Assembly (NCBI GenBank): GCA_029582165.1
Contig: CM055870.1
Coordinates: 44,968,513-45,032,512 of the forward strand
Source: Portulaca oleracea
Taxonomy: Eukaryota > Streptophyta > Magnoliopsida > Caryophyllales > Portulacaceae
DNA: 64,000 bases
Reading direction: 5' to 3'
Positions 51,730 to 63,410 of this stretch are shown in pieces. Position numbers and translations under genes: made by a program. The notes below the pieces were generated by a model. That model did no database searches. It worked only from the letters and a program-made list of their open reading frames with translations, and was not told the origin of the DNA. How positions within the stretch are numbered: position 1 is the first letter of the stretch; each line of letters begins with the position of its first letter.

Positions 51730-53150
51730 AAAAATTAAAATAATTAAATGACATGAGAATATACAAAAACAATATAAAATAAATATAAAATACATTGAAG
51801 TCCATTAAATAATAAAATATACTTCCATAAAAAAAACAATGAAATATACAATTATATCGAATAAACATATAACAATATAGCAATCAATAAAACTAAAAAA
51901 CATATAAAAAATATGTTACCCACTCTCCAACATAGTTCTTTGAGTAGTGCATTTAGGGATATAAAATAATCAGTACAAGATAAATTATCTTCTGAAATAG
52001 CCTCACTATATGATCAATTTCGCCCCTTCAGCTTGTTCACCTCGTAATATCATCAAAATTGATCATTTTTGTGAAATAATCACTACTTGTTGATCTCTTA
52101 TTATGATCAAAATTGATTATTTTGGTGAAAGTAAATCATAAGATTGTTAGGGAAATATAACTCACAAATAGTGTTACACAATATTGGATGGTGTGTTATT
52201 TCAGTAGTAGATCGAGAGCCACAATTAATAATAAATCTCTTTAAGACTATTCAATGTATTGTGAAAAAATTCAATACTACAATTCTACTTGCGAGGGAAC
52301 AAGAGGACGGGATTTCTCAAAGAATTCTTATATGAGCTATAGTTAACACATTCAAGAATGTATTCAACATATTCTAAAAATCTTAAAGAATCAGATAATA
52401 AACAATGGATAACAACTAGATATTTATAAGGATAAGGAGCTCTTTAGGTAAGGATTTATAAGGATTTGAAAACAATGGATAGCAACATATTCTAAAAATC
52501 TTATAGAAGGATCAATCATTGACGTACATTATCCAAAGGCATAATCCATGGAGTCAAGTTGATTTCTTAAATAATAGCATTCAATCAAGCTCTAATTGAC
52601 ATGGCATGATTTAAAGAGTAAAACAAGGAAATAAAATCGTCTGCAAGCTACACATCAACATGTATTGTGTAATGTAAACACAAACCATGTCATTAAACAC
52701 GACCCTTATCAACATGGATCATGTTTTACCCAAGATAACGAGAATTGTTCTCTCTGTAGACCTACAAGATCCTTGTCATAGCTAGCACGGTCCATGTCAG
52801 TTCGCACGAACATGTGGGTACAATTGTTCATTTTCGAGTAACTTTCAAGTCAACCTTAAGCTTATTCAATGCAATTCTCGACCTTCTCCCAACCTTATGC
52901 TCTTAAAGTTCCTCAATATAGAGGAGACTAAGGGATCAAAGACATGAAAAAAGCTTGATGGAAAGATTTGCAACATTTAGGGCTATTAGAGTATGTAACT
53001 TATGATAGGATTTCAAGGAGGAAAGGATGATGGATTGCCCTTAGGTCTCAGTTTCTAAAAGTTTATGTAGGTCATCATTCGAGGTTAGTTGGTATCCAGT
53101 ATTTTTTTGAAAGTTGATTGTTGTAGATTTTATAAATCAGCTTGTACACA
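51730..53150. other. AT-rich intergenic DNA
   Basis: No coding similarity was seen. The GC-enriched stretch 52660-52840 has repeated 'acatggtccatgtc' words, similar in style to 14600-14790. Confidence 0.4.
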
Positions 53151-53151
53151 T

Positions 53152-53215
53152 ACATATATTGGTGACTGTCAAGGTAAGATTATCTGCACCTAGATCCCTC
53201 TACATGCCATGAAGG
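53152..53215 (+). repeat. Possible SINE fragment
   Basis: CTGTCAAGGTAAGATTATCT followed by 'gcacctagatccctcta' resembles the TS/Au SINE phrase AAGGTAAGGTCTGCGTACA...CCCTCC. Too short to classify firmly. Confidence 0.3.
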
Positions 53216-53536
53216 TAGAATTCACATTGCGAGTTATTGTATTGTGTTCACATGTGCAGATAAATATAATTTATTAATTTATGACGTTTTCAATTATGAC
53301 AAAAACAATGGAAAATGTGACGAGGTCTTAGTAGTTCTTCACAAGATCCAATCCCGACATTATACCTCATAGTTAACTTACAACGGTATAAGATCGTAAT
53401 ATTGAACCCCTCTTACATGCCAAAGTCCTCATTGGTAATAACCACGTGGCCACGATCAAACTCTTCCTAGGCCACCATTCTATGGGCCATTGCTCCGAGT
53501 TGTGGTTAGTCAAAACTAGGTCTTACAAGCCACCAC

Positions 53537-54000
53537 TCCTCGTCGGCTCCGATACCATTGTTACAATTCAAATAAGAGAATTTGTCCAAAAAATCAATCG
53601 ATCAGTTGAGAGTCCATTTTAATATATAAACTCCTCGTTAATAACCCATATTACTAACGTGGACAAGTCACGTACAGTACAATGGCATAAGACAATTGCA
53701 ATAATCGCAGTTACTTTACAAGCTATAAAAGCATATGAATGTACAACGCAAACAATAGGGAGCAAAGCCCAAAAGGGTGTCCAAAAATAGGGTCCCAATA
53801 TGTGTGTTACCAAGCAAACCATAAGTGACGTACCACAGTTGCAAAGAAGAAGAATATCCAAGCAATAATTTAAACAAAATGATATGGATAGAGGAGTGGC
53901 CCTATCATAGTTTTGTTTTGGTGTCCCTTGTAACTTATGTATAATATATTAAGTTATGTGCCACGTTGAGCTCTTGATTTGGATCTCAACAATGCCTTTT
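53537..54000 (-). mobile_element. Copia LTR with primer-binding site
   Basis: On the minus strand ...TTGTAACA is followed by ATGGTATCGGAGCC (about 53542-53560), the initiator-Met-tRNA primer site of copia elements. The LTR would therefore extend upward from about 53560. Its outer end and partner LTR were not identified, so the element is truncated. Confidence 0.5.
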
Positions 54001-54264
54001 ATATAATTGTAGATTGCCAGAAGGGACCGTCCACATGACAGCATGCATTATTAAAAATCATTTTGATGAAACGTTAGTTTGTTTTTGCCAGTAACAAGAA
54101 GGAACTACCTTTGTGATGTCGGGCCTTTGCTACAATATTTTTATGACTTTGCTTGACATTATCCACCAGTTGATTAGATTCCAAATGTCCCCCCTCCTTT
54201 CTTATCTTGATCATCACAACAAAGTATATGTTTCATCAGTTGTATTCTTTTTCTGGCTGGAGGC

Positions 54265-54795
54265 AAAGTTTTGGGGTTTTTTTTTTTTGCTCTTTCCACC
54301 CTGAACTTTGGGGTATTTATTTTTTGGACCCCTATATTTCAAATTTTATATTTTGGACCCTATACTTTGTCTCCGACAACAATATGGACCTCCATATTTA
54401 AAAGTCATTATCGATTTTTTTTTCTTTCCAAAATTTTCCAGCCGCAACTTTTTCTTCCTCTTCTTGCACGATTTCCAACCCCCATATGAGCATAGATTTG
54501 TCAAAAAAGTTACCAAAATTTAACTTTTACCCTAGTGTTTTTTACCCATGAATTTTACACAATCAAAGTCTTGTCAATTTCAAAACAACAGTCAAAAGAA
54601 GGAAAAAAATGATAAAATGTCATATCGGGAAGTTTATGCAACCATTAGGTCATCGCCGGAGTCAAACATAACATTGGGTCACATTTTTTGGGTCCACAAA
54701 GTATAGAGTCCAAAATATAAACTTTAAAATATGGGAGTCCAGAAAATAAATACCCCCAAAATTCGGGGTCCAAAAAGCAAAAAGTCCCCAAGTTT
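54265..54795. mobile_element. MITE with long TIRs of about 100 bp
   Basis: 54283-54370 (ctttggggtatttattttttggacccctatatttcaaa, read in pieces) is mirrored by 54675-54790. Both ends carry GGGG.TTTTTTGC..TTT. AAGTTTT abuts each side. Mutator-like MITEs have such long arms. Four overlapping ORFs here are artefacts of the T-rich arms. Confidence 0.7.
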
Positions 54796-54828
54796 TGCAC
54801 ACATAAAATAATGCACATCACCAAATAA

Positions 54829-55049
54829 GGGGGCGTTTGGTTGAGAAACTTTCCCGGGAAAGTTTCTCAACTTTTCCAAGTTAAAAAACTTACCTATGTT
54901 TGGTTGAGAAACTTTCCCGAGAATGTTTTAATGTGGGACCCACAATTTCCCTCACAAACCCATGAAAAAGTTTCCGGGGGGTTAAGGAAAATGTTTCCCG
55001 AGAAAGTTTTTCCTGGAAAGTCTTTCCTGAAAATCAACCAAACACACCA
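54829..55049. mobile_element. Harbinger/Tourist-type MITE, 221 bp, TSD TAA
   Basis: The left end GGGGGCGTTTGGTTGAGAAAC and the right end, TGGTGTGTTTGGTTGA on the other strand, flanked by TAA (54826-54828, 55050-55052). The interior repeats 'gaaactttcccgggaaag' palindromes. Confidence 0.7.
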
Positions 55050-55429
55050 TAAGTGACCACGTACGAACGTCCTGGAATTGATGAGAATACGACCCTGTTT
55101 CCGGGCATTTCATGCTTGGTGCCTCCAGTTCTCTCGGTCTCAATTAAGCTTCCCTTTTTCTTGATCTTGTTCTTTTTTTTTTTTTTTTTAACACATCTAC
55201 CCCCTTTTATTTTTAGGTCAAGTTTATTTTGAGATTTCAATCCAATCCTTTTGTATTTATTTAAAGAAAATGATATGCGCAAGATCTTGTATGACTTGAC
55301 ATATTCACATAAGTACATTCCTTTTTATTATGAAAAAATATTTGTCAAGGACAATGATACATTGATACACATATTGACTCAAGATGGTTAATAACCATTT
55401 TAAATTGTCTATATTTCACATTTTGTTAA

Positions 55430-56410
55430 ATTCTTATAATGTTTTCTCTAATAATTATGTATATTTATCAACTACAAGAGTATAATACTTATTTGTTAGG
55501 TCAAAAAATATAAATATTAGCTACTTTTATCAATCATAGTCGGAAATGCACATTTTATACATAATTTTATATTTTATGAAAAAATATAAATAAATAAATA
55601 TTTTTATATTGTTCATAGATTATAATAACTCTCAAAGTAATGAAACAAACCTTTATAATGATTTAAATATACTTATATTTAACTTTATGAGTAATTTAGG
55701 GGAGATGCAACCATCTTGCAGCAAGATGGTTAAAAACCATCTTGCAACAAGATGTTTATCATTTTGCATTTGTCAAATCACTATTGTGATTAAGTAAATA
55801 AAAAATATACAGGAACGTTTAATTAATTAAACAAAATTTTAAGGACCTTAACTTAAATGTTATAGAAATTATTTTAAAATAAAGTATTATTTTTACAAAA
55901 GTTCTAGATTTTGAAAAAGTTTTCGTTTCACTGTGTATTTGTATAAGCATAATAATATATTATTATTATTATTATATTTTAAAGATGCTAGGTTTTCATC
56001 ATTTTTTAAAAACATATTTCTTAATAATTTTTGAAAATCAGTTTTAGATCATGATTTATTTTTAAGATAAAATATTTGTCCCATAAATTCTACATTTTTA
56101 ATAAGTCTATCCGCTATTTTTAAAGAATATTTTAAATATTGTAAAAAATAAGATTTTATAGATTTATTTTATTGATTTTTAACTTTACAAATTCATATTT
56201 TTTAAATATTTAATGTTTTTCTCTAACATTTCTGATAAGGTCCCAACAATTATGTTTAACTAATCAAAGGACCATATGTATATTTTATTTACTTAATCAC
56301 AATAGTGATGTGACAAATACTTTTTTAAAATAAAAATGAGTGTGCTTATATGAACATGTCATGTTATGCAGGATGGTTATTAACCATCTTGAAGCAAGAC
56401 ATATATCACC
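55430..56410. mobile_element. Long-TIR element with three palindromic 'aagatggttaaaaaccatctt' sites
   Basis: 55705-55810 (with CATCTTGCAGCAAGATGG and 'caaatcactattgtgattaagtaaat') is mirrored by 56270-56400 (with TTAACCATCTTGAAGCAAGA and 'cttaatcacaatagtgatgtgacaaat'). A third palindrome lies at about 55383. The 55430-55680 part is shared with 35430-35760 in reverse. Confidence 0.6.
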
Positions 56411-56567
56411 ATTCTTTATTTATTTATTAATTACATTATTTTTATTTTTGATATTTTCCTGACTTTGGCTATTTAATTTTAATTAATTTTAATATTTGAT
56501 ATGTATTTTCGAGAATCGAGTTTTAATGGAATTGTTATATAATCATATTTTTCAAATTTATTTTTGG

Positions 56568-57097
56568 AAAATTGGATTCTAATAATTTCTACTTTCACCA
56601 ATTGTATAACAATAATCTCTACTTTCAATTTGGATTCTGGTGGTCCAATAAAAAATAAAAAGATGGTAAAAATTGGATTATTGTGGGACACCACCGAGAG
56701 TATACCCTAACTATCATAGGTTTTGAGTTGCATTTGATTCAAAACTTAGTATAACACTTTACCACGATTTTTAATGAACTTACGGCGTTTCTCCCCTTTT
56801 TTCATTATTTTCCTATTTTTTTCAATTTTATTCGTCTTTAAAAATCATAATTATTGCTCGGAATCTCAAAAAAAAAAATTAAAATTCTTTTAGTAGCTAC
56901 ACTTCGTTACCTTTCTAGCTGTAGGAACGAAATTTTAAAAAAAAAACAATATGGAGCAGGAATGAAAAAAATGTGGAGGTGGATTTAGTACCACTACAAT
57001 CTAATTTTATTTTTTTTTACCACCAGAATCCAAAATGAAAGTATGGATTATTGTTATACAATTGGTAAAAGTAGGAATTATTAGAATCCAATTTTCC
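56568..57097. mobile_element. Inverted-arm element, arms about 88 bp
   Basis: 56568-56655 (tggaaaattggattctaata, 'accaattgtataacaataat', 'ggattctggtggt') is repeated inverted at 57012-57097. The outer ends are AAAATTGG/CCAATTTT. A possible Mutator-like MITE. Confidence 0.7.
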
Positions 57098-57118
57098 TTT
57101 ATGTATCTATGTGAAAGT

Positions 57119-57259
57119 AGGCATGCATGTATGTATGTATGTATGTATGTATGTATGTATGTATGTATGTAGGTACACCCACACCCACACCTATATAAAT
57201 ACACACACATACAGTGTGTGTGTGTGTATGTATATGTGAGTGTACATACACACATGTGT

Positions 57260-57290
<31 letters not shown>
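57119..57290. repeat. Compound microsatellite (GTAT)n, (CA)n, (GT)n
   Basis: About a dozen GTAT units lie at 57126-57173, then mixed CA/TG runs to 57290. It sits exactly where the LINE below should have its 3' tail. Confidence 0.95.
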
Positions 57291-57291
<1 letters not shown>

Positions 57292-57325
57292 CTTTTCTTT
57301 GTGGAAAAAGGTAAGTAAAACAACC

Positions 57326-57830
57326 CTAGGCAATCCTTCTCTTAAAGGATCTACCCATTTTATCCTCCCATAAAATAGAGGACAAAGAACCCGATAGACT
57401 GGTATTCCAACAAGCTGCTAACTCAAGAGAAACACCAAACTTAACAAACAAGTCACCAGCTCTATTACCCTCCTTATACACATGAAAAATTGAGAGACAA
57501 TTACAACGGGGAAGCATCGAATGGATTTTTTAGAGCAAGGCATCAATCTCCCATGGCATTTGGAATTCACCACGTAAAGCCTTAATAATGCCAAGATTAT
57601 TTCCTTCAATATGTAACAAAGAGAAACCATGTTGAATCGCATAATAGAGACCGTTTTGTAACACCGTAGCTTCATCCACTAGAATCAATGAAGAAGCTAG
57701 GAGGAAACAAGAAGCCACCAACAAATGCCCAAGAAAATCATGAATAATGAAACCCAACACTTCCTCCCGAAGATTTGGATCTATCAAAATTGAGCTTGAA
57801 TGAACCTTGCGGAGGCGAACACCAAGGAAC
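57326..57830 (-). pseudogene. LINE RNase H domain (second LINE)
   Basis: LHIEGNNLGIIKALRGEFQM and FHVYKEGNRAGDLFVKFG are present in separate frames. The latter keeps the terminal Asp that the first LINE has lost. Confidence 0.8.
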
Positions 57831-57930
57831 CAACATCAAGCCACCATCCGGAGTTGAGGTTGAACCCCTTCCTAAGTCTAGGAGATAGTCCCCTATACGA
57901 TGTCTCATCCACCATTCTACAGAGATTCTT

Positions 57931-58785
57931 TTAGCACGAACCAAAGTAGTACGTAGTAGAGGGAGTGGGGGTTTGTTTGAAGACAATAATATTACGGGAT
58001 TTCCAAATACTCCACATAAGAGCAATAATTCGGTCAAAATTTTTGGTTCCCTTAAGACGAGAACAGAAGCCTTTAAAATCCTCATAAGCTTGAGGAATAT
58101 TAATGGAACAGAGCCAATTATGTTTAATAGCAATATCCCAAATTTCCTTTGTGATAGGACAAGATAAAAAGAGATGGTTCAAATCTTCTGAGGTTAAGGA
58201 GCAACAAGGACACGCGGTACTAGGAAGATTAATACCGCGACAATTAAAGAATCTCTAAGTGATAACGCATTCCAAAGAGACTGCCAAAGAAACAGTTTGA
58301 GTTTTGGTTGAACATCTAGTTTCTAAATCCTATTAAACTCCCAAGACTAGGAGTTTGAAGATATATTATGAGCTAACCAAGTAGCTGATTTGGTAGAAAA
58401 TTCACCCTTACTAGTTAACCCTAGCATAATTGGTCAGTAAATTATCAATTGGGATGGGAATGTTGCGAATAAGATTAATTGAAGAAGGATTTACAAGAGA
58501 CTCAAACAGTGCAATATTCCAAGTCTGGTTAGGAAGAATAAAATTTTCAACTTTTAGGTTCAAGTTAACTGACCGAGGATAAAAAATATTATTTATAGAA
58601 AGTAAACTATCCGAAGAACACCATTTATCTTGCCAGAAATCGGTAGTTTCACCATTACCAAGCTTCCACCGAATACATTTTAAAAAAATGGAACGAGCTT
58701 TGAGAATGGATTTCCAAGCCCAAGATTCTTGTTGTTTAGGACAGACAACAAAAAGGGAATCCTTATATAAATATTTAACTCTCAT
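57931..58785 (-). pseudogene. LINE zf-RVT and RT C-terminal region (second LINE)
   Basis: NHLFLSCPITKEIWDIAI (zinc-binding end) and IRWKLGNGETTDFWQDKWCS, the usual RWRVGNGESIRFWEDKW-type block. Frames are interrupted. Confidence 0.8.
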
Positions 58786-59580
58786 TTGATCAATCCGAAT
58801 ACCATTTTCGAAAAGTAATTTCCATAGGAGTTTGCATAAAAGACAGTATTAAGAGCTTCGATTTTTCTAATACCGAGACCTCCAAGTTGTTTAGGCCTAC
58901 AAACTTTATCCCAGGCTACCATATTTAATCGTTTATTAGATGACAGATCTTTCCAAAAGAAATCCCGACAAATGGAATCAATTTGTTGAGAAATTTCTTT
59001 AGGAAGTTGAAAATACTAAAGAGTGTGTGTAGGCAGCTCCAAATGAGATTGAATAAGGATCATACGGCCAACCTTAGAAATAAATTTCGACTTCTAAGGT
59101 TGTAGATTGTTACTAAATGGACAAAAGATTGTTTAGAAGGGCGACCAGAGAAGATTGAGCAACCCAAGTATTTACCAAATCTTGTTACTTGGGAAATTCC
59201 AAACACCCTAGAAACTAACTGTTTATCCCTAGCCAAGGTATTATTATAGAAAATCATTGCAGATTTATAAAAATTTGCAAGTTTCCAGACCAATTACAAT
59301 AGTTTAGGAGGATAGTAAGATTTTGACAAGAGATTAAATTAGTTTTACAAAATAGGAGACTATCATCAGCAAAGAAAAGATAAGGGTTATGAGAAACCCG
59401 AGGGTAAATTTTAAATCAATCTAAGATTTATCATTACTGGCTTCATGAAGAATTTTCCTAGTATGGATTTCCATGCATAAAAGAAAAGAGATAGGGTGAT
59501 AATGGATCCCTTTGCCTAATCCCCCGACTGTGCTTAAAAATACCACAAGCTTTACAACTTATAAGAACATAGTAAGATAT

Positions 59581-60052
59581 TGTTGAGCTTTGGTCCAAAA
59601 TTGCTTACCCTTTGTAATTACCCTATGTGGGACAACTTATCTTTTTCATCTTGCGGTAAGTTATTAGGTTAATTAGCAAACTTAATTAACTATATTATCA
59701 GAGTGGGGTGCAAGCTAGCGTTAGGGTTTTTCGGCGTCGATCCCTATATAAATGGGCCTTCTCCATCTTTTGTAATCATCCCAAAAATTGAATAGTTTTC
59801 GTATTTTAATTGGTGTGAGTATTTGTGAGAGTTTGTGTGAGTTGTTGTACTCTAGCTCTTACTGTTGATCTCGATGTGAGATCGCTCATTGTAATCTCTA
59901 CCAATAGTGGATTCGTTTGTGTTTGTGCCGCCCGTGGTTTTTTCTCGATTTGGATTTCCACGTTAAATTCTTGCTTATCCTATTTAATCTTGAACTTATT
60001 TTCTTGATTTATTGTAGTCATCTTAGTTTCGCTTCCACTAATTAACTTGCTC
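59581..60052 (+). mobile_element. Solo LTR in the LINE, TSD GATAT, 3' terminus truncated
   Basis: It begins TGTTGAGCTTTGG and ends ...AACTTGCTC, with GATAT on both sides (59576-59580, 60053-60057); the LINE reads through after removing one copy. The end GCTC is the start of the expected GCTCAACA, so the last four bases appear lost. A TATATAAAT box lies near 59745. Confidence 0.8.
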
Positions 60053-60237
60053 GATATAACTCTTTTTATATACAAATGTTACACACTCCTTCATCCAATT
60101 TACCCATTTATCATGAAAACCAAATTGATTAAGAACAACTTTCAAAAAGTCTCATTCTATTTTTCCATATCCAATTTGAGAGCAACCCAATTCTTTTGAC
60201 CTTTCATAAAACGAAATTTATTAACTATTTCATGAGT

Positions 60238-60763
60238 GGAAAATCCTTCGTATCGCTAATCCTAGCCTCCTCTTTTCTTTATCTCTAGAAAACCCTAGCC
60301 TCCATCTCCTCAGAGGGGCTGCCATCGATTCTTTTATCGATGGTAAGCCCCAATTTGCTTGATTTCTACCTCAATTGTTAGTTTGGTTTTACGTTTACGC
60401 AAAGAAAGTTAGTTTCTTCTTTTGTAAGAGTTTTTTTGTACCCTTATTTAGGGTTTTTAGTCTCTTTCTAGAATTTTTGTTCAGTTGGTGTTGTCTAATA
60501 CGTTGGTTGAAGGTCGACTTTCAAATCGCTATAGCACGAGTTGTGAGGTTCTCCATCAATGGTAAAGATGCAGAGTCATCGAATAAAGATGCAGAGTCAT
60601 CGAAGAAATCAGAGCCGAACGTCAATAAGATTAGTATTAGTTATTTGGAAGTTGAATTTCACATCTATGTTTTAGATCTACAATTGTTTAATCACGATTT
60701 TCATTGTATGTGTCGTATGACTTGCTATTAATAAAATCGTTATATTTGGTTTCAAAAATAAAT
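60238..60763 (+). mobile_element. Retroposed transcript-like insert in the LINE
   Basis: AACTATTTCATGAGTG (about 60221-60237) and AACTATTTCATGAAGTG (60764-60780) flank it, a 16-17-bp duplication typical of LINE-mediated insertion. The insert resembles an unspliced plant mRNA: a pyrimidine-rich leader with 'aaaccctagcctcc', a GATGGTAAGCCC donor-like site, a short repeated KDAESS coding stretch (60566-60610) and AATAAAATCG near its 3' end. The parent gene was not recognised. Confidence 0.6.
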
Positions 60764-61193
60764 GAACTATTTCATGAAGTGAGCATGATGTTATCATGAA
60801 TCGATCTACCAAGAGCAAAGGCACTTTGCATATGACCAATTAGTTTATTTAAACATCGCGCAGTTGATTGACCAGTAATTTAATTTAGAAATAATTTTGT
60901 ACAAACTATTGCACAAACTAATTGGCCGGAACTGACTCGAAGAAGAAGGAATTTCAACTTTGGGAATGAAAGAAATAAGAGTATGATTAACTGTTTTAAT
61001 AAACGACCATCCTGAAAAAAGAAAGAATAACTTGACACATTTTAGTAACAATGACATAACAATGATTTTGAAAAAAAAGCAATACCAAATTCATCAGGAC
61101 CTGGGGCTTTAAATTTGTCCTACTCAAATACAACAGTTTTAATTTCTTCATAAGAGAAATCTTGGATAAGTTTATTATTATCCTCAGGAGAGA

Positions 61194-61825
61194 TTAAATT
61201 AGGGAGCAATTGCGGGATAATTCTATTAGGATCAAGCAACAATTTAAATCTCTGTTGAAATTGATGAATGAAAATATTTTTAACATATTCAGGTTGGTTA
61301 TGCCAAACATCAACATCGTCTTTAATTTGGTTATTGTAGTTCTAGCCTTCTGAGCTCTCATATTCATTTGAAAGAATCTGGAAAAGCACCCCAATACTTT
61401 TCATTATAGAGATGCATTTTTTCCCGCTTTTTAATTAAGCGAGTAAAATTATTTAGGCGAAATTTATTTGGATTGTCAATGAGTTTTTATCAACATAATT
61501 CAGTTTATCTTCATTATGTTGAAGTTTGGAAGAGAAATTAACATAAGTAGCTTTATTCCAAAGCTTAAGATCTCGTTTCGCTTTTTTGAGTTTAGAAATA
61601 ATTTTAAACACTGGAACACCTTTGACAAGTAAGTCCCAAACTATCTTAATGATGGAATGGACTAAATCATGGGAAGCCCAAGGATTTTGATAATGAAATA
61701 TAGTTCCTTTATTAATATTAGCCGAAGAATCAGTATTTAACAAAATATATACATGGTCTAAGCAAGTAAAAGGTCTTGAAGTGACTTTATAGTTTGAACA
61801 TAAAGAATCCCAGGCAAGAGATATA
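61194..61825 (-). pseudogene. LINE endonuclease-RT linker (second LINE)
   Basis: It contains RPFTCLDHVYILLNTDSSAN in an endonuclease C-terminal-like context, then LKKAKRDLKLWNKATYVNFS, the usual KLKxLKxxLKxWN linker. Confidence 0.7.
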
Positions 61826-61830
61826 ATAAA

Positions 61831-62121
61831 TGTAACGCCCGACCCTTCCCGGGCCGCAGACATTACCGATAATTTCTTCAAGGATCGCTGACTGACCCCA
61901 CAAATTACCACATGTCTTTCCAGCGTGTTTCGTCCTCGCTCACACGCTACCTAGGAAAACTTCCCAGGAGGTCACCCATCTTGAGACTACTCCTAGCCAA
62001 GCACGCTTAACTGAAGAGTTCCCAATGGATGAGCTACCATAAAAGAAGGTGCACCTTGGTGATATAAGTAGTCATTTCAATCCTTTTATGTGACACTTAA
62101 CTATATACCTGGGGTGTTACA
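61831..62121 (-). mobile_element. Cassandra LTR (5S rRNA-bearing TRIM)
   Basis: Termini TGTAACGCCCG and GGGTGTTACA are inverted, and the length of 291 bp is typical. The minus strand at 61961-62038 carries TTAAGCGTGCTTGG, GGAGTAGT and GATGGGTGACCTCCTGGGAA, the 5S rRNA internal promoter region that defines Cassandra. No target duplication or second LTR was found, so it is a solo or truncated copy. Confidence 0.88.
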
Positions 62122-62134
62122 CTTACCCCAAAAT

Positions 62135-62600
62135 ATACCCTAAAAATAACAGGAAAAGGTAAAGAGAAAGTTAAGGTCTCTATTGTTGCAAGTGCTGATG
62201 AAGCTGAACCTTTGAGAAAGACCTTTCAAAAAGGGGAGGGGAGTTCCTCTATCCCACCTCCTACTCTTCCTCATTCTTCTTCCACTCTCCCACTTCGCGG
62301 TGGGGGGGGGGGGGAGGGGGGTGTGGGTCCACCAGTAATGGTGGTGTTTGCTTGGAGGGTGGCCCTTCCACTCCCTTTTGGGTGAATCCCTCTCCTTCAT
62401 TCTCGACCTCTCTTTTGTGCGAAGAAAGTGGTATCCAAGTGCTAGGTGATATGGAAGATGATGCTCTTTTTGAATATGATAATGAGGATGAGATGTTTCT
62501 TGATTTGGGAAGAAGGTTTTGGTGCGGGATTATCCTCGAATTTGAAAAAGAAGCGGAAATTTGAGGAAGGTGAGGAATTCTCTTCCCACCCTAAAGAATA
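62135..62600 (+). pseudogene. LINE ORF1 C-terminal fragment
   Basis: A frame open from about 62130 to 62561 is rich in Ser, Pro and Gly with a G14-type run at 62300-62313. It contains LGDMEDDALFEYDNEDEMFL and then, after a shift, KKKRKFEEGEEFSSHPKE before a stop. An acidic/basic tail followed by an intergenic gap fits the end of a plant L1 ORF1, on the strand opposite to the LINE at 57298-61830. Confidence 0.45.
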
Positions 62601-63084
62601 GTTCATGATAAGCATAATTTATGTATGTTTTCTTTATTTGAAATTGAATATATTAGTTGATCCATGTGTTTTAATTTGAGTTTAATGCTTCAATGGTGTG
62701 AATTAATCCTGATTTTTCATATTATGTTTTGTGATGTTTGTGAAGTTGTTGATCTCATCGTCTCCATTATTTTGCATGTTATGATTGTCATACTACTATT
62801 ACTATTTCTTTTTTGATTTATTTAAAACCTATCTAATGAATGGGTTATCTCTTTTGAGGTGATTTATAGCACTTTGACCAATAAGATATTAGTGATTCTT
62901 CTTAGTTTTAGTGATTTTGCTCGAGGCTTATTTCTTTTTGCTCGTATTTAATTTATGGTTTAGGGTGCTAATGCTCTTTTTTTTTTTTGTTTTTTTTTGT
63001 CCATTTGGAAGCACAAACATAGGAGAGAATGGAGCCACAAACATAGGATAGTATTTTGAATTTAGCCTTTTTTTTTTGTTTCGG

Positions 63085-63410
63085 GACCTTGGTGTCCGGT
63101 TGGTGATTTTAATGAGTTACTTGTGTCTTAGGTCTTGTTGTGGACTAGCGCAAGATCCATGTTTTTTTTTTTGCCATCTCAACCTGATCTTAACATGGAT
63201 CGAGCGACAAGCAATTTTCCGTCGCAATTTCCATCGCAATATGACAAGTTTTTAGTAGTATCAGACAAGTCTAGTGGAGTTCTGTTTAATCCTAATAGAA
63301 CCACTTGTCTTTCTAATTTCCTTACGCAAGTAGGTTGTTGGGATGCACATACAATTGGTAGGAACTTTACATGGAAAAAAATCTATTCATGGTCACCGCA
63401 TTTATGAAAA
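63085..63410 (+). pseudogene. LINE endonuclease fragment
   Basis: PWCPVGDFNELLVS (GDFNE motif at 63102-63116) and later SDKSSGVLFNPNRTTCLSNF and WDAHTIGRNFTWKK match the L1 endonuclease (GDFNE...SDKxGG...FTW). A stop and a shift separate them. It continues the ORF1-like fragment at 62135. Confidence 0.65.

Larger units (their letters stand above)
59060..61060 (-). pseudogene. LINE reverse transcriptase (second LINE), split
   Basis: [17 protein letters not shown] at about 60880-60940, the FADDS box at about 59356-59375, then [18 protein letters not shown] near 59130-59200. Two insertions lie between the first and second blocks. Confidence 0.85.
57298..61830 (-). mobile_element. Second L1-type LINE, inactive and interrupted twice
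   Basis: Minus-strand order: linker after the endonuclease (61453-61800), RT (about 59060-61060), zf-RVT (about 57970-58400), RNase H (57326-57900). It is clearly the same family as the LINE at 22453-25790. The RT is broken by an LTR at 59581-60052 and by a transcript-like insert at 60238-60763. The 5' part ends at the Cassandra LTR. Confidence 0.88.

Noticed and set aside
61961..62038. Functional 5S rRNA gene
   Set aside because: Only part of 5S is present and it sits inside an LTR with TG..CA ends; it fits Cassandra.
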